Assembly: GCA_024695935.1 (NCBI GenBank)
Contig: JAILHH010000040.1
Span: 44,039 to 108,038 of the forward strand
Length of the DNA stretch: 64,000 nt
Direction: 5' to 3'
Source of the DNA: Acetatifactor sp.
GTDB taxonomy: Bacteria > Bacillota > Clostridia > Lachnospirales > Lachnospiraceae
A program made the translations under genes and the position numbers. Below, in pieces: positions 26,943 to 34,795 of this stretch. Positions within the stretch are counted from its first letter, which is position 1. Every line of letters starts with the position of its first letter. The notes beneath the pieces are model-generated. The model was not told where the DNA came from, did no database searches, and saw only the letters and a list, made by a program, of their open reading frames with translations.

Positions 26943-27662
26943 ATGGTTAGGATTGCAATTTGTGATGATATTCCCGGGCAATTGGAACTTGAAGAGGAAA
27001 TCGTAAGAGAATATTTGAATGACCGCGGCCTGGACGGAAGAGTGCATCTTTTCAGTTCCGGCAACGAACTTATAAGGGTGGTCAAAGAGACATGTTTCTT
27101 TGATGTTTATTTGCTGGATATGATCATGCCGGAAGTGGGCGGCATCGACCTGGCAAAAAAACTCAGAGACATGGGAGATGAGGGTAAGATTATCTATGTG
27201 ACTGCATCATCGGATTATGCTATCGATTCATATTCCGTTGGGGCTTTCTATTACATGTTAAAACCTTTGTCGGTACAAAAAATTTACGAGGTTTTGGACA
27301 AGGCTATGAAAGAGATCAAGGAAGAAGAGCCTCTGTCAATCAATGTCAAGACGAAGTCAGGATTAAAGATCATCAATACGGACGACATTTTATATATCGA
27401 TATCGTAAATCGAAGCCTTGCTTATCATTTAAAGGGTGACGATTCCGTGGAGGGCATGACTCTGAGAGTTCCCTTTATGGAGGCGGTGGGATTTTTATTG
27501 GGCAGCAAGAATTTTGTTACCTGCGGAAACCGTGTTGTGGTCAATGTGGAAAACATCGACTCCGTCGACAAGGAAAAGGTGGTTTTCAAGGAGGGCAGCA
27601 TGTTGTTCCCTTCAAAAACGGCCTGTGCTTCCTTCTATGACAAGATAAAGGAAATAATGTAA
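26943..27662 (+). CDS. LytTR-type response regulator
   Basis: A 239-residue regulator of the AgrA/LytR type. The receiver (1-125) has D8-D9, phosphoacceptor D59 (VYLLDMIMPEVGG) and the LKPLS lysine. The LytTR DNA-binding domain (about 135-238) shows the typical beta-rich pattern, with ILYIDIVNRSLAYHL and FVTCGNRVVVNVENIDSV. No cognate sensor kinase is adjacent; it has its own promoter and terminator, so it forms a single-gene unit. Confidence 0.93.
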   Translation: MVRIAICDDIPGQLELEEEIVREYLNDRGLDGRVHLFSSGNELIRVVKETCFFDVYLLDMIMPEVGGIDLAKKLRDMGDEGKIIYVTASSDYAIDSYSVGAFYYMLKPLSVQKIYEVLDKAMKEIKEEEPLSINVKTKSGLKIINTDDILYIDIVNRSLAYHLKGDDSVEGMTLRVPFMEAVGFLLGSKNFVTCGNRVVVNVENIDSVDKEKVVFKEGSMLFPSKTACASFYDKIKEIM

Positions 27663-27666
27663 ATAC

Positions 27667-27706
27667 GAAACTTCCGTTGTCTAAATAACGGAAGTTTCTA
27701 TTTTTT
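27667..27706 (+). terminator. Intrinsic terminator after the LytTR regulator
   Basis: Perfect 12-bp stem (27667-27678 with 27687-27698), 8-base loop, and a T-run after it. Confidence 0.93.
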
Positions 27707-27724
27707 GTATCCCCTTAAACATAT

Positions 27725-27760
27725 CGCAAAAATGCGTAAAAATGCGTAATTTTTGCGTAA
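27725..27760 (+). promoter_or_regulatory. Three helically phased TGCGTAA repeats, probable regulator binding site
   Basis: TGCGTAA occurs at 27733-27739, 27743-27749 and 27754-27760, spaced 10 and 11 bases, about one helical turn. The block also contains an inverted repeat CGCAAAAA/TTTTTGCG (27725-27732 and 27750-27757). It ends nine bases before a weak -35 element, the usual place for an activator. The regulator is unknown. Confidence 0.55.
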
Positions 27761-27769
27761 ATTTTTTTG

Positions 27770-27798
27770 TTTAAACTTTTAACCATAATATTTATAAT
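27770..27798 (+). promoter_or_regulatory. Promoter of the phosphorelay operon
   Basis: TTTAAA at 27770-27775 (4 of 6 matches to TTGACA) and perfect TATAAT at 27793-27798 with a 17-base spacer. The weak -35 next to upstream repeats suggests positive control. Confidence 0.65.
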
Positions 27799-27828
27799 GA
27801 AATCAAGAAACAATAGGAGGCAGGGATT

Positions 27829-28233
27829 ATGCTTAAAATTGCGTTATGTGATGACAATGAGATGCAACAGGATATCTTAATGGATCAGGTAAGTGATTAT
27901 GTCAAAGAAAAGGGCATAGAAGCTGAAATTACCTTGTTCTCCAATGGTAATGAACTTCTTGATCATGTTAAGGAAAACGGCGGATTTGATATATACGTTC
28001 TGGATATGATCATGCCCGGATTGAAGGGAATAGATTTGGGCGCTGAATTGCGCAATATGGGGGATAAGGGACATATTATTTATCTCACCATCACAAATGC
28101 CTTTATTTCAAAGGCTGTTGAAGTACAGGCTTCCATATATCTGCTTAAACCTATTACCAAATCGCAGCTGGCGAATGTTTTGGATAATGTGATCACTCAG
28201 ATAGATGAAAAGAAGACCGGGGAGGGAAAATAA
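27829..28233 (+). CDS. Single-domain response regulator
   Basis: A 134-residue receiver without an output domain. It has D8-D9, phosphoacceptor D59 (IYVLDMIMPGLKG) and LKPITK. Its sequence resembles the receiver of the LytTR regulator upstream (both share ALCDD/AICDD, LFSxGNEL and LDMIMP), suggesting an old duplication with loss of the DNA-binding part. Followed with one-base overlap by an Hpt gene, it is probably the phosphate carrier in a relay. AGGAGGC at 27815-27821 precedes the ATG. Confidence 0.9.
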   Translation: MLKIALCDDNEMQQDILMDQVSDYVKEKGIEAEITLFSNGNELLDHVKENGGFDIYVLDMIMPGLKGIDLGAELRNMGDKGHIIYLTITNAFISKAVEVQASIYLLKPITKSQLANVLDNVITQIDEKKTGEGK

Positions 28234-28580
28234 TGACAGCAAAAGAAGTCTATGCAAACCTGGGGGAAGATTATGAAGAGGTACTCTCCAGACTTATGAA
28301 CGAGGAGAGGATCACAAAGTACCTTAAGAAATTTGTGGTTGAGGATTATACCACAAAGATGAAGGAATCCATTGCGGAAAAAAACTGGGAGGAAGCCTTC
28401 AGGATCGCTCATTCATTAAAAGGAATGGGCATGAACATGGGAACTGCAAAGCTCTATAACAGTTGTGAAACACTTTGCGATGCCCTTAGAAACGGCGAAC
28501 CTACCGTTGACATCAGCGATATGGTGAGTCAGGTATCTGCGGAATATGCAAAAATTGTTGAACAGGTTGCTCTCCTTTAA
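28233..28580 (+). CDS. Histidine phosphotransfer (Hpt) protein
   Basis: A 115-residue four-helix Hpt domain with the phospho-accepting H60 in RIAHSLKGMGMNMG. There is no kinase domain, so it must shuttle phosphate between receivers. It is coupled to the receiver gene by a one-base overlap and followed by a receiver-HD-GYP gene and a hybrid kinase gene, which together make up a complete phosphorelay. Confidence 0.9.
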   Translation: MTAKEVYANLGEDYEEVLSRLMNEERITKYLKKFVVEDYTTKMKESIAEKNWEEAFRIAHSLKGMGMNMGTAKLYNSCETLCDALRNGEPTVDISDMVSQVSAEYAKIVEQVALL

Positions 28581-28604
28581 GTGCGATCTGCATAAGGATC
28601 ACAT

Positions 28605-29693
28605 ATGAACAATTCTATATTAATAGTAGATGATCAGCCTTTGAACCGTCAGACATTGAGGGAAATCCTCGAGAATGATTACGAGATTGTCGAGGCGGGG
28701 GACGGTGAGGAGGCTCTTCATATCATAGAAGCCGGGAAAGATTCTATTGTAGGCATTTTGCTGGATATTTATATGCCGGGCATGAATGGCTACCAGGTCC
28801 TGGCTCATCTTTTTGAACACGGAATTTCAGACAATATACCGGTGCTTATCATCAGTTCTGAGAGCTCCTTAAAGGTGGAACGGAAATGCTTTGATCTGGG
28901 CGCCGTAGATTATATAAAAAAGCCATTTGATTATAAACTTGTCAGAAAGCGCGTAAACAACTTCGTTTATCTATACAATTACAAAAATATGCTGGAGGAG
29001 CGTGTCGAGAGCCAGACTCAGACCCTCAGAAGACAGTATGCAATTCTTTTTAATCAGGCTGATAAACTCAAAAAGTCCAGCCTGCATGTTATTGACATCC
29101 TGAGTAATATAATTGAATCCAGAAATTTAGAAAGCGGGGCTCATGTTCAAAGGGTAAAAAGCTATACTGAGATCATAGCAAATGAGATGATGCGTCTTTA
29201 CCCGGAATACGGTCTCAACAAAGAAAAGATAGAGATCATAACAAATGCCAGTGCCATTCATGACATTGGGAAAATAGTTATCCTTGACGATATCCTGTTA
29301 AAGCCCGGAAAACTGACGGAAGAAGAATATGATACCATGAAGCTGCATACAGTTTTGGGGTGCGATATTTTGGACAAGATCCGCGAGGACTGGGGCGAGG
29401 AATACGGCGACTGCTGTTATGAAATCTGCAGATACCATCATGAAAGATATGACGGAGGAGGTTACCCGGAGGGGCTTGTGGGCGACAATATCCCCATCTC
29501 CGCTCAGATTGTTTCCGTAAGTGATGTGTATGATGCTCTGACCCATGAAAGATGTTATAAAGATACTTATTCCAAAGATGAAGCCTTTGATATGATAATA
29601 AACGGTGAATGCGGAGTCTTTGGACCAAAACTTATGAAAGCCTTTGAAAATGTGAGAGAAGAACTGGAAACTGTATCTGATCTTGAAATCTAA
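28605..29693 (+). CDS. RpfG-type response regulator with HD-GYP domain (c-di-GMP phosphodiesterase)
   Basis: A 362-residue protein: receiver (1-120, D9-D10, phosphoacceptor D54 in LLDIYMPG), a coiled-coil linker and an HD-GYP domain (about 165-355). The metal site and signature are intact: ASAIHDIGK, LLKPGKL, YHHERYDGGGYPEG and VSDVYDALT. HD-GYP proteins hydrolyse c-di-GMP, so phosphorylation of this protein could lower c-di-GMP and release the PilZ brake encoded at 12228. That link is inference. Confidence 0.92.
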   Translation: MNNSILIVDDQPLNRQTLREILENDYEIVEAGDGEEALHIIEAGKDSIVGILLDIYMPGMNGYQVLAHLFEHGISDNIPVLIISSESSLKVERKCFDLGAVDYIKKPFDYKLVRKRVNNFVYLYNYKNMLEERVESQTQTLRRQYAILFNQADKLKKSSLHVIDILSNIIESRNLESGAHVQRVKSYTEIIANEMMRLYPEYGLNKEKIEIITNASAIHDIGKIVILDDILLKPGKLTEEEYDTMKLHTVLGCDILDKIREDWGEEYGDCCYEICRYHHERYDGGGYPEGLVGDNIPISAQIVSVSDVYDALTHERCYKDTYSKDEAFDMIINGECGVFGPKLMKAFENVREELETVSDLEI

Positions 29694-29708
29694 GCAGAGG
29701 ATGTGTGG

Positions 29709-31421
29709 ATGCTCATGAGTCGAAAAAAAATGAATACCGAAATGCTTTTGGAAGCACTCTATGAGATATATCCTTTGGTATTTTCGGTGAATCTGAAAAA
29801 GAACACATTTGAGATCCTGAAAAACTGCGAGTCCATGCGGGATCTTTTCGGAAATGAGAGTACCTATGACGACTTTGGTACCTCACAGATTTGTCGCATA
29901 CCCTATGACATCGACAAAGCAAAATTCAAACAGAATTTTCTGCGTGAGAATCTGATCGAAAAGAGCAGGATCACCGGGGGAGTAAGCGGAGTATATCATG
30001 TTTGCATCAAGGACTCTGAAGACATACACCAGATAGAATATAAGATCATATTCAAGAAAGATTCAAAAAAAGACCTGAATGCGCTCCTTTTGATAAGGTG
30101 CGTTGACATAGAGGCGGCCGAGAGAGAATACAGAGAAAATAAAGGCCGCATAGCGGATGCATTTTTTAACGCATTCTTTTCGGAGGATGATTATCCTCTT
30201 ACCATAACAGACACCGACGAACTGGCAAAGAGATTAAAATCCGGCCAGGAGCAGTTAAAGGCTGCAAAGGAAAGAGCGGAAGCCGCAAATGATGCAAAGA
30301 CTGTTTTTCTTTTTAACATGTCCCATGACATCAGAACACCCATGAATGCCATTCTCGGTTTTTCCGATATGGCCTTAAAGCATACCGATTCTCCCGCAAA
30401 GGTAAGGGAGATCGTATCAAAGATAAAATCTTCGGGCGAACAGCTTTTGAAGCTGATAAATGAGATCCTGGATATGAGCAGTATCGAGGGCGGCAAGATC
30501 ACCCTGGACAAAAAGCCGGGGGATCTTAAAAAATGCCTGACGGATGTGGCAGAGATCATAAAGAACGAGGCCACGGAGCGCAGGATCACCTTTGAAGACT
30601 GCGAATTTGATATCGAGGACAGACCTTTATTGTTTGACGAACCCAGAGTCAGTCAGATACTTTTAAATGTCCTGGGCAATGCGGTCAAATATACTCATCC
30701 CGGAGGGATCATCAGCTTTAAAGCAACCCAAAAGGAAAGCTTTTTTAAGAGTAAAAGCGCATATGAGTTTGTGATAAAGGATAACGGTGTGGGAATGAGC
30801 CCCGATTTTGTGGACAGGGTATTTGATCCTTTTTCGAGAGAAAAATCCTCTACCATCAGCGGTATCGCAGGAACCGGACTCGGATTGTCCATCACAAAAA
30901 GACTCCTTGATCTGATGAACGGAACCATTGATATCTTTACAAGGCCGGGCATCGGTACCACAGTCACCATAAATCTGGAATTCGATCATCCGGGTGAGAG
31001 GATGGAAGTCGAAACTAAGATCGTTGATAACAGGATCCTCACAGGCAAAAAGGTACTCGTTGTTGAAGACAATGAATTTAACAGAGAAATCGCAAAAGAC
31101 ATGCTCATGGAAGCAGGGGCTCTGGTCGACGAAGTCAGTGACGGTATATATGCCGTATCAAAGGTGGTGGAAAACGGAGTTGACTACTATGATGCGATCC
31201 TCATGGATATACAGATGCCCATAATGGATGGATATGAAGCCACCAGAAGCCTGTTTAAATTATCCGAATTTGACACAAAGGGAAGCCCCGTCATAGCCAT
31301 GACGGCCAATGCATTTTCCGAGGACAAGGAAAAAGCCTACGGCTCCGGAATGTCAGCTTTTGTCTCTAAACCAGTAAAGGTTGAAGAGTTTATAAGAACA
31401 CTTGAAAAGTGTATTAAATAA
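29709..31421 (+). CDS. Soluble hybrid histidine kinase (PAS-like/HisKA/HATPase/REC)
   Basis: A 570-residue kinase without transmembrane segments. The N-terminal part (about 1-150) looks like a PAS-type sensor; a coiled coil leads to HisKA with the phospho-accepting His in NMSHDIRTPMNA (about residue 204), HATPase (NVLGNAVKYTHPGG, DNGVGM, GTGLGLSIT) and a C-terminal receiver (about 445-568) with VLVVEDNEFNR and ILMDIQMPIMDG. GTG 29703 and ATG 29709 are both possible starts; ATG 29709 is better placed to AGAGG at 29696. It would feed the Hpt protein, lone receiver and HD-GYP protein encoded just upstream. Confidence 0.9.
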   Translation: MLMSRKKMNTEMLLEALYEIYPLVFSVNLKKNTFEILKNCESMRDLFGNESTYDDFGTSQICRIPYDIDKAKFKQNFLRENLIEKSRITGGVSGVYHVCIKDSEDIHQIEYKIIFKKDSKKDLNALLLIRCVDIEAAEREYRENKGRIADAFFNAFFSEDDYPLTITDTDELAKRLKSGQEQLKAAKERAEAANDAKTVFLFNMSHDIRTPMNAILGFSDMALKHTDSPAKVREIVSKIKSSGEQLLKLINEILDMSSIEGGKITLDKKPGDLKKCLTDVAEIIKNEATERRITFEDCEFDIEDRPLLFDEPRVSQILLNVLGNAVKYTHPGGIISFKATQKESFFKSKSAYEFVIKDNGVGMSPDFVDRVFDPFSREKSSTISGIAGTGLGLSITKRLLDLMNGTIDIFTRPGIGTTVTINLEFDHPGERMEVETKIVDNRILTGKKVLVVEDNEFNREIAKDMLMEAGALVDEVSDGIYAVSKVVENGVDYYDAILMDIQMPIMDGYEATRSLFKLSEFDTKGSPVIAMTANAFSEDKEKAYGSGMSAFVSKPVKVEEFIRTLEKCIK

Positions 31422-31465
31422 GACTACTTCCTATTTTTCATAAACCTACTTTCTCCTATATGATT

Positions 31466-31507
31466 GCGAAGAGGCCTCACTGATCAATGTCGGTGGGGTC
31501 TCTTTGC
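31466..31507 (+). terminator. Long hairpin after the hybrid kinase gene, possible terminator
   Basis: About 18 paired bases (31466-31483 with 31490-31507) including several G-U pairs. It lies between two transcription units, but there is no T-run after it, so it may be a weak terminator or an RNA-stabilising hairpin. Confidence 0.5.
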
Positions 31508-31538
31508 GTCTGCATATATTAAAATAATTCAATTTTTG

Positions 31539-31567
31539 TTGACACCTTCACTTTACTTTGTTAGTAT
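31539..31567 (+). promoter_or_regulatory. Promoter of the amino-acid ABC operon
   Basis: Perfect TTGACA at 31539-31544 and TAGTAT at 31562-31567 with a 17-base spacer. A small inverted repeat GTGCT/AGCAC (31574-31578 and 31589-31593) lies just downstream, around the expected transcript start, and might be an operator. Confidence 0.7.
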
Positions 31568-31625
31568 ATTGAAGTGCTAATTTAACAGAGCACCAATGCA
31601 AAATTAATTTACAGGAGAATAAGTT

Positions 31626-32396
31626 ATGAAAAAGATTTTGAGCTTGGTTTTGACATTTTCTCTGGTCCTTGCAATGTTTGCAGGATGCGGAAAACAGGAG
31701 GCAAAGACTTTTACCGTTGGCTTTGACGCTGAGTTTCCTCCTTACGGATACATGGATGATGCAGGTGAGTATGTAGGCTTTGACCTTGATCTTGCAGAGG
31801 AAGTCTGCAAGAGAAACGGATGGGAACTGGTAAAACGCCCCATCGACTGGGATTCCAAGGATATGGAGCTTACAAGCGGTTCCATCGACTGCATCTGGAA
31901 CGGCTTTACCATGAACGGTAGAGAGGATCTTTACACATGGTCTTCAGCATATGTTGACAACTCTCAGGTATTTGTGGTTGCAGAGGATGCAGGTATTTCT
32001 TCACAGGCTGATCTTGCAGGCAAAAATATTGGTGTTCAGAGAGATTCATCAGCTCTTGCAGCTATCAATGACAATGAGGATTTAAAGAACAGCTTTGCAT
32101 CGGTTATCGAATATGCAGACTACAACACAGCTTTTCTTGATCTTGAGGCAGGTGCCATCGATTCTGTTGCAATGGATATCGGTGTTGCGGATTATCAGAT
32201 CGAGGAGAGAAACGGCGGATATGTTATTCTTTCCGATTATCTCTCAAGCGAGCAGTACGGCGTTGGCTTTAAACTTGGAAATACAGAGCTTAGAGACAAG
32301 GTAGAGGCTACTTTACAGGAAATGGTAAAGGACGGAAAGTTTGACGAAATAGCTGCAAAATGGGGCCTTCAGGATATGGTTATCCTTGGAAAATAA
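31626..32396 (+). CDS. Amino-acid ABC transporter, substrate-binding lipoprotein
   Basis: A 256-residue family 3 solute-binding protein. It has a lipoprotein signal peptide ending in the lipobox FAGC (C21), then FTVGFDAEFPPYGYMDDAGE and GFDLDLAEEVCKRNGW, typical of polar amino-acid (Glu/Gln/Cys/Arg) binding proteins. The exact substrate cannot be told. Permease and ATPase genes follow in the same operon. ACAGGAGAA precedes the ATG. Confidence 0.94.
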   Translation: MKKILSLVLTFSLVLAMFAGCGKQEAKTFTVGFDAEFPPYGYMDDAGEYVGFDLDLAEEVCKRNGWELVKRPIDWDSKDMELTSGSIDCIWNGFTMNGREDLYTWSSAYVDNSQVFVVAEDAGISSQADLAGKNIGVQRDSSALAAINDNEDLKNSFASVIEYADYNTAFLDLEAGAIDSVAMDIGVADYQIEERNGGYVILSDYLSSEQYGVGFKLGNTELRDKVEATLQEMVKDGKFDEIAAKWGLQDMVILGK

Positions 32397-32463
32397 ATCT
32401 GACTCAGAACGGTTAATTTAGATTTCTTAATTTACCCGTCTGAATAAAAGGTATGGATCATTT

Positions 32464-33114
32464 ATGGATATTTTTACAATGCTTTTAAAACTGGGTTCGG
32501 GAATGTTAGTGTCTGTTTTGATATTTGTTTTGACGCTTTTGTTTTCCCTGCCCCTCGGACTCTTGGTATCCTTTGGCCGCATGTCAAAAAACGGCTTCAT
32601 CAGGACTGTTACCAAGGTATATATCTCAATAATGCGCGGAACACCGCTTATGCTGCAGCTTCTTGTGGTTTATTTTGCTCCGTCAATTGTATTTAAGCTA
32701 AAGGTTCCTGCGGGATACAGATTTGCTGCGGTGATCATTGCCTTTGTGATCAATTATGCCGCATATTTTGCTGAGATATACAGGTCCGGCATTGAGTCAA
32801 TACCGAAAGGTCAATACGAGGCCGCAAAGGTTCTGGGATATTCACAGGCTCAGACCTTTGTAAAGATCATACTGCCACAGGTGATAAAGATCATTTTGCC
32901 CTCAGTCACAAACGAGATCATAACATTGGTAAAGGATACATCCCTTGCATTTGCCATCGCACAGGCGGAGATGTTCACCGTTGCCAAGCAGATCTCTGCG
33001 GCTCAGGCTTCGATCATGCCACTTATGGTAGCGGGAGTATTTTATTATATTTTTAATCTGATCGTGGCAACCACCATGGAAAAAGTCGAAAAAATTCATT
33101 CATATTACAGGTAG
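32464..33114 (+). CDS. Amino-acid ABC transporter, permease
   Basis: A 216-residue polar amino-acid permease of the HisM/GlnP type with about five transmembrane helices. The family motifs [12 protein letters not shown] and [22 protein letters not shown] (EAA loop, contacting the ATPase) are intact. A 67-base gap after the binding protein contains no clear terminator. As the only permease gene, it presumably acts as a homodimer. Confidence 0.94.
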   Translation: MDIFTMLLKLGSGMLVSVLIFVLTLLFSLPLGLLVSFGRMSKNGFIRTVTKVYISIMRGTPLMLQLLVVYFAPSIVFKLKVPAGYRFAAVIIAFVINYAAYFAEIYRSGIESIPKGQYEAAKVLGYSQAQTFVKIILPQVIKIILPSVTNEIITLVKDTSLAFAIAQAEMFTVAKQISAAQASIMPLMVAGVFYYIFNLIVATTMEKVEKIHSYYR

Positions 33115-33125
33115 GAGGAAGGTTC

Positions 33126-33884
33126 ATGAAATTACTTGAAATGACCCATGTGGGCAAAAATTTTGATGACACCGAAGTCCTGAGAGACATTTCTTTTTCC
33201 ATAGAAGAGGGAGAGGTGGTTTCCATTATCGGACCCTCCGGCAGCGGAAAGAGTACATTCCTAAGATGTGCCACCATGCTGGAAAAAATGGACAGGGGCT
33301 CCATGAGCTATCTTGGGGAATGTGCCTGTGTGGAAGAAGATGGAAAGAGTGTATATGCATCCAGAGAGAAACTGAAAGACATGCACAAGTATTTTGGCCT
33401 TGTATTCCAGAATTTCAATCTTTTCCCGCACTATTCGGTAATGAAAAACATTACGGATTCTCTTGTGAGTGTTGACAAGATCTCAAAGGAGGAGGCAAAG
33501 GAGAGGGCGGCTGCACTTTTAAGTCAGCTTGGTTTATCCGATAAAGCGGACGCCTATCCATGTCAGCTTTCAGGCGGACAGCAGCAGCGAGTATCAATCG
33601 CCAGGGCCCTGGCAAAGCAGCCAAAGATACTGTTTTTTGACGAGCCCACATCTGCTCTTGATCCGGAACTTACCGTTGAAGTGTTAAAGGTTATCAAACA
33701 GCTGGCAAAAAGCCATATGACCATGATAATAGTGACCCACGAGATGCAGTTTGCAAGAGAAGTCTCGGACCGTGTCATCTTTATGGAGGATGGCATCATC
33801 AAGGGTCAGGGAACACCGGAAGAACTGTTTGAAACTGACAACAGCCGTATCAGGGACTTTGTCGGAAAACTGTCCGGGAATTAA
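33126..33884 (+). CDS. Amino-acid ABC transporter, ATP-binding protein
   Basis: A 252-residue ATPase of the GlnQ/HisP type. Walker A is GPSGSGKST, the signature is [15 protein letters not shown], Walker B is [13 protein letters not shown] and the switch histidine is in IVTHEM. Residues 58-80 have a slightly longer insertion than GlnQ. It closes the importer operon, which ends at the terminator at 33954. Confidence 0.95.
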   Translation: MKLLEMTHVGKNFDDTEVLRDISFSIEEGEVVSIIGPSGSGKSTFLRCATMLEKMDRGSMSYLGECACVEEDGKSVYASREKLKDMHKYFGLVFQNFNLFPHYSVMKNITDSLVSVDKISKEEAKERAAALLSQLGLSDKADAYPCQLSGGQQQRVSIARALAKQPKILFFDEPTSALDPELTVEVLKVIKQLAKSHMTMIIVTHEMQFAREVSDRVIFMEDGIIKGQGTPEELFETDNSRIRDFVGKLSGN

Positions 33885-33953
33885 TGGTTAGTGTTTGATT
33901 CTAATAATTGAATTTAATATATTCAATGTTTTATTTTTATGTTTGAGTTAAGG

Positions 33954-33980
33954 CGATGCGCTCCGGCGCATCGTTTTTTT
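33954..33980 (+). terminator. Intrinsic terminator of the amino-acid ABC operon
   Basis: Perfect 8-bp GC-rich stem (33954-33961 with 33966-33973), loop TCCG, and a run of seven T. Confidence 0.95.
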
Positions 33981-34061
33981 CGTTCGGCTATATTACCATG
34001 CCTTGAGTGGGAGCGCTGTGATCGTGCTATATTTCAATATACGTTCAATATATTAACACTG
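33981..34061. other. Non-coding spacer before the repeat array
   Basis: AT-rich, no convincing gene or promoter. It begins the 815-base gene-free island (33981-34795); the rest of the island is described in the following entries. Confidence 0.6.
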
Positions 34062-34395
34062 AATACTGTAAATTACTTAGATTCCGCTATTTTTACAGTA
34101 TTCCCCGCGATTCTCCGGTGCCTTGAAAACGCCCAAATACTGTAATTTTTTAAGGTTCTTTTATTTTTACAGTATTTTCACCCATTTTCCGGCCCTTTCA
34201 AAGAGGCCAAATACTGTAAATTTTTGAGATCTTCGATTTTTACAGTAATCGCATCCATTATCAGCCCCATTTTAAGAGGAAAATACTGTAATAATTTGAG
34301 AATCTGTTTATTTTACAGTATTTCCGGAAATTTCCGGGTTTTTTGGAGCCGATGAATGCTGTAATTTCCCTGGAATCAGCGCGATTTACAGTATC
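34062..34395. repeat. Array of five ~73-bp tandem repeats with fixed-spacing inverted repeats
   Basis: Each unit holds AATACTGTAA and its reverse complement TTACAGTATT separated by 21 bases (20 in unit 3). Left arms are at 34062, 34136, 34210, 34282 and 34355; right arms begin at 34093, 34167, 34240, 34313 and 34386. The unit-to-unit step is 72-74 bases. The arms are nearly invariant; the inner 21 bases share only a loose pattern (T-rich, then GA.TCT or similar), and the 32-33 bases between units are diverged but often contain a small inverted repeat such as CCGGAAATTTCCGG at 34325. No coding frame runs through it. Confidence 0.9.
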
Positions 34396-34417
34396 TAATT
34401 TAAATATATCAGTACTC

Positions 34418-34507
34418 ATGACTTTGGCTGTAGAGCCGGATTTTAGCGAGGGTGTCATAAGAATGTTTGGTATGTTGCTTAACCACGAAAAAATATACAA
34501 GATTTAA
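34418..34507 (+). pseudogene. Short open frame after the array, possible gene remnant
   Basis: A 29-codon frame (ATG 34418, TAA 34505) without a ribosome binding site. Its composition looks protein-like (VEPDFSEGVIRMFGML) but it is too short to assign. It may be a decayed fragment or chance. Confidence 0.2.
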
Positions 34508-34536
34508 TTGTTATGCTGTTAATAAGTATGATATGG

Positions 34537-34545
34537 TGATATAAT
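34537..34545 (+). promoter_or_regulatory. Extended -10 promoter candidate upstream of the TrmH-type gene
   Basis: TGATATAAT, a perfect TATAAT (34540-34545) with the TGn extension; no good -35. It could drive the methyltransferase gene at 34796. Confidence 0.4.
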
Positions 34546-34677
34546 TATTTATCATTTCACACTCAGGATCCGGAATGGTGCGTCAAAAGTTTGCTTGAGA
34601 TGAACGGCAAAAACGAGGATTTCCTTGATAATAACCTGCGTTTGAAAGCTATAATCAGAGCACGAATGTATTCTTAA
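34540..34677 (+). pseudogene. Protein-like frame without a start, possible gene remnant
   Basis: A 45-codon frame lacking an ATG and a ribosome binding site, ending in TAA at 34675. The C-terminal part (DPEWCVKSLLEMNGKNEDFL and RLKAIIRARMY) looks like real protein sequence, but I do not recognise the family. It may be the tail of a decayed gene. Confidence 0.25.
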
Positions 34678-34709
34678 ACTTGTTTGTACAGTCTGTACAA
34701 ACAAGTTTA
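34675..34709. repeat. Perfect 16-bp inverted repeat
   Basis: TAAACTTGTTTGTACA (34675-34690) and its exact reverse complement (34694-34709) flank GTC. No T-run follows on either strand, so it is not a clear terminator. It may be an operator with TGTACA half-sites or an RNA hairpin in the leader of the next gene. Confidence 0.85.
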
Positions 34710-34795
34710 CTTTATGTGAAACATTATTCAAAGTATTGCAATTCAAAATATGACTATCGCATACTTAAATATCTAATTACGCCGGGAGCATATTT

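Noticed and set aside
32397..32463. Imperfect TCAGA..TCTGA hairpin between the binding-protein and permease genes
   Set aside because: The stem is interrupted and the loop long; there is no T-run, so it is not called a terminator.
33939..34145. 68-codon open frame
   Set aside because: It runs through the operon terminator and into the repeat array and lacks a ribosome binding site.
34062..34395. CRISPR array
   Set aside because: Direct-repeat length and identity do not fit: the conserved parts are only 10-base inverted arms, the step is about 73 bases, the filler is diverged between units rather than unrelated, and no cas gene is near.
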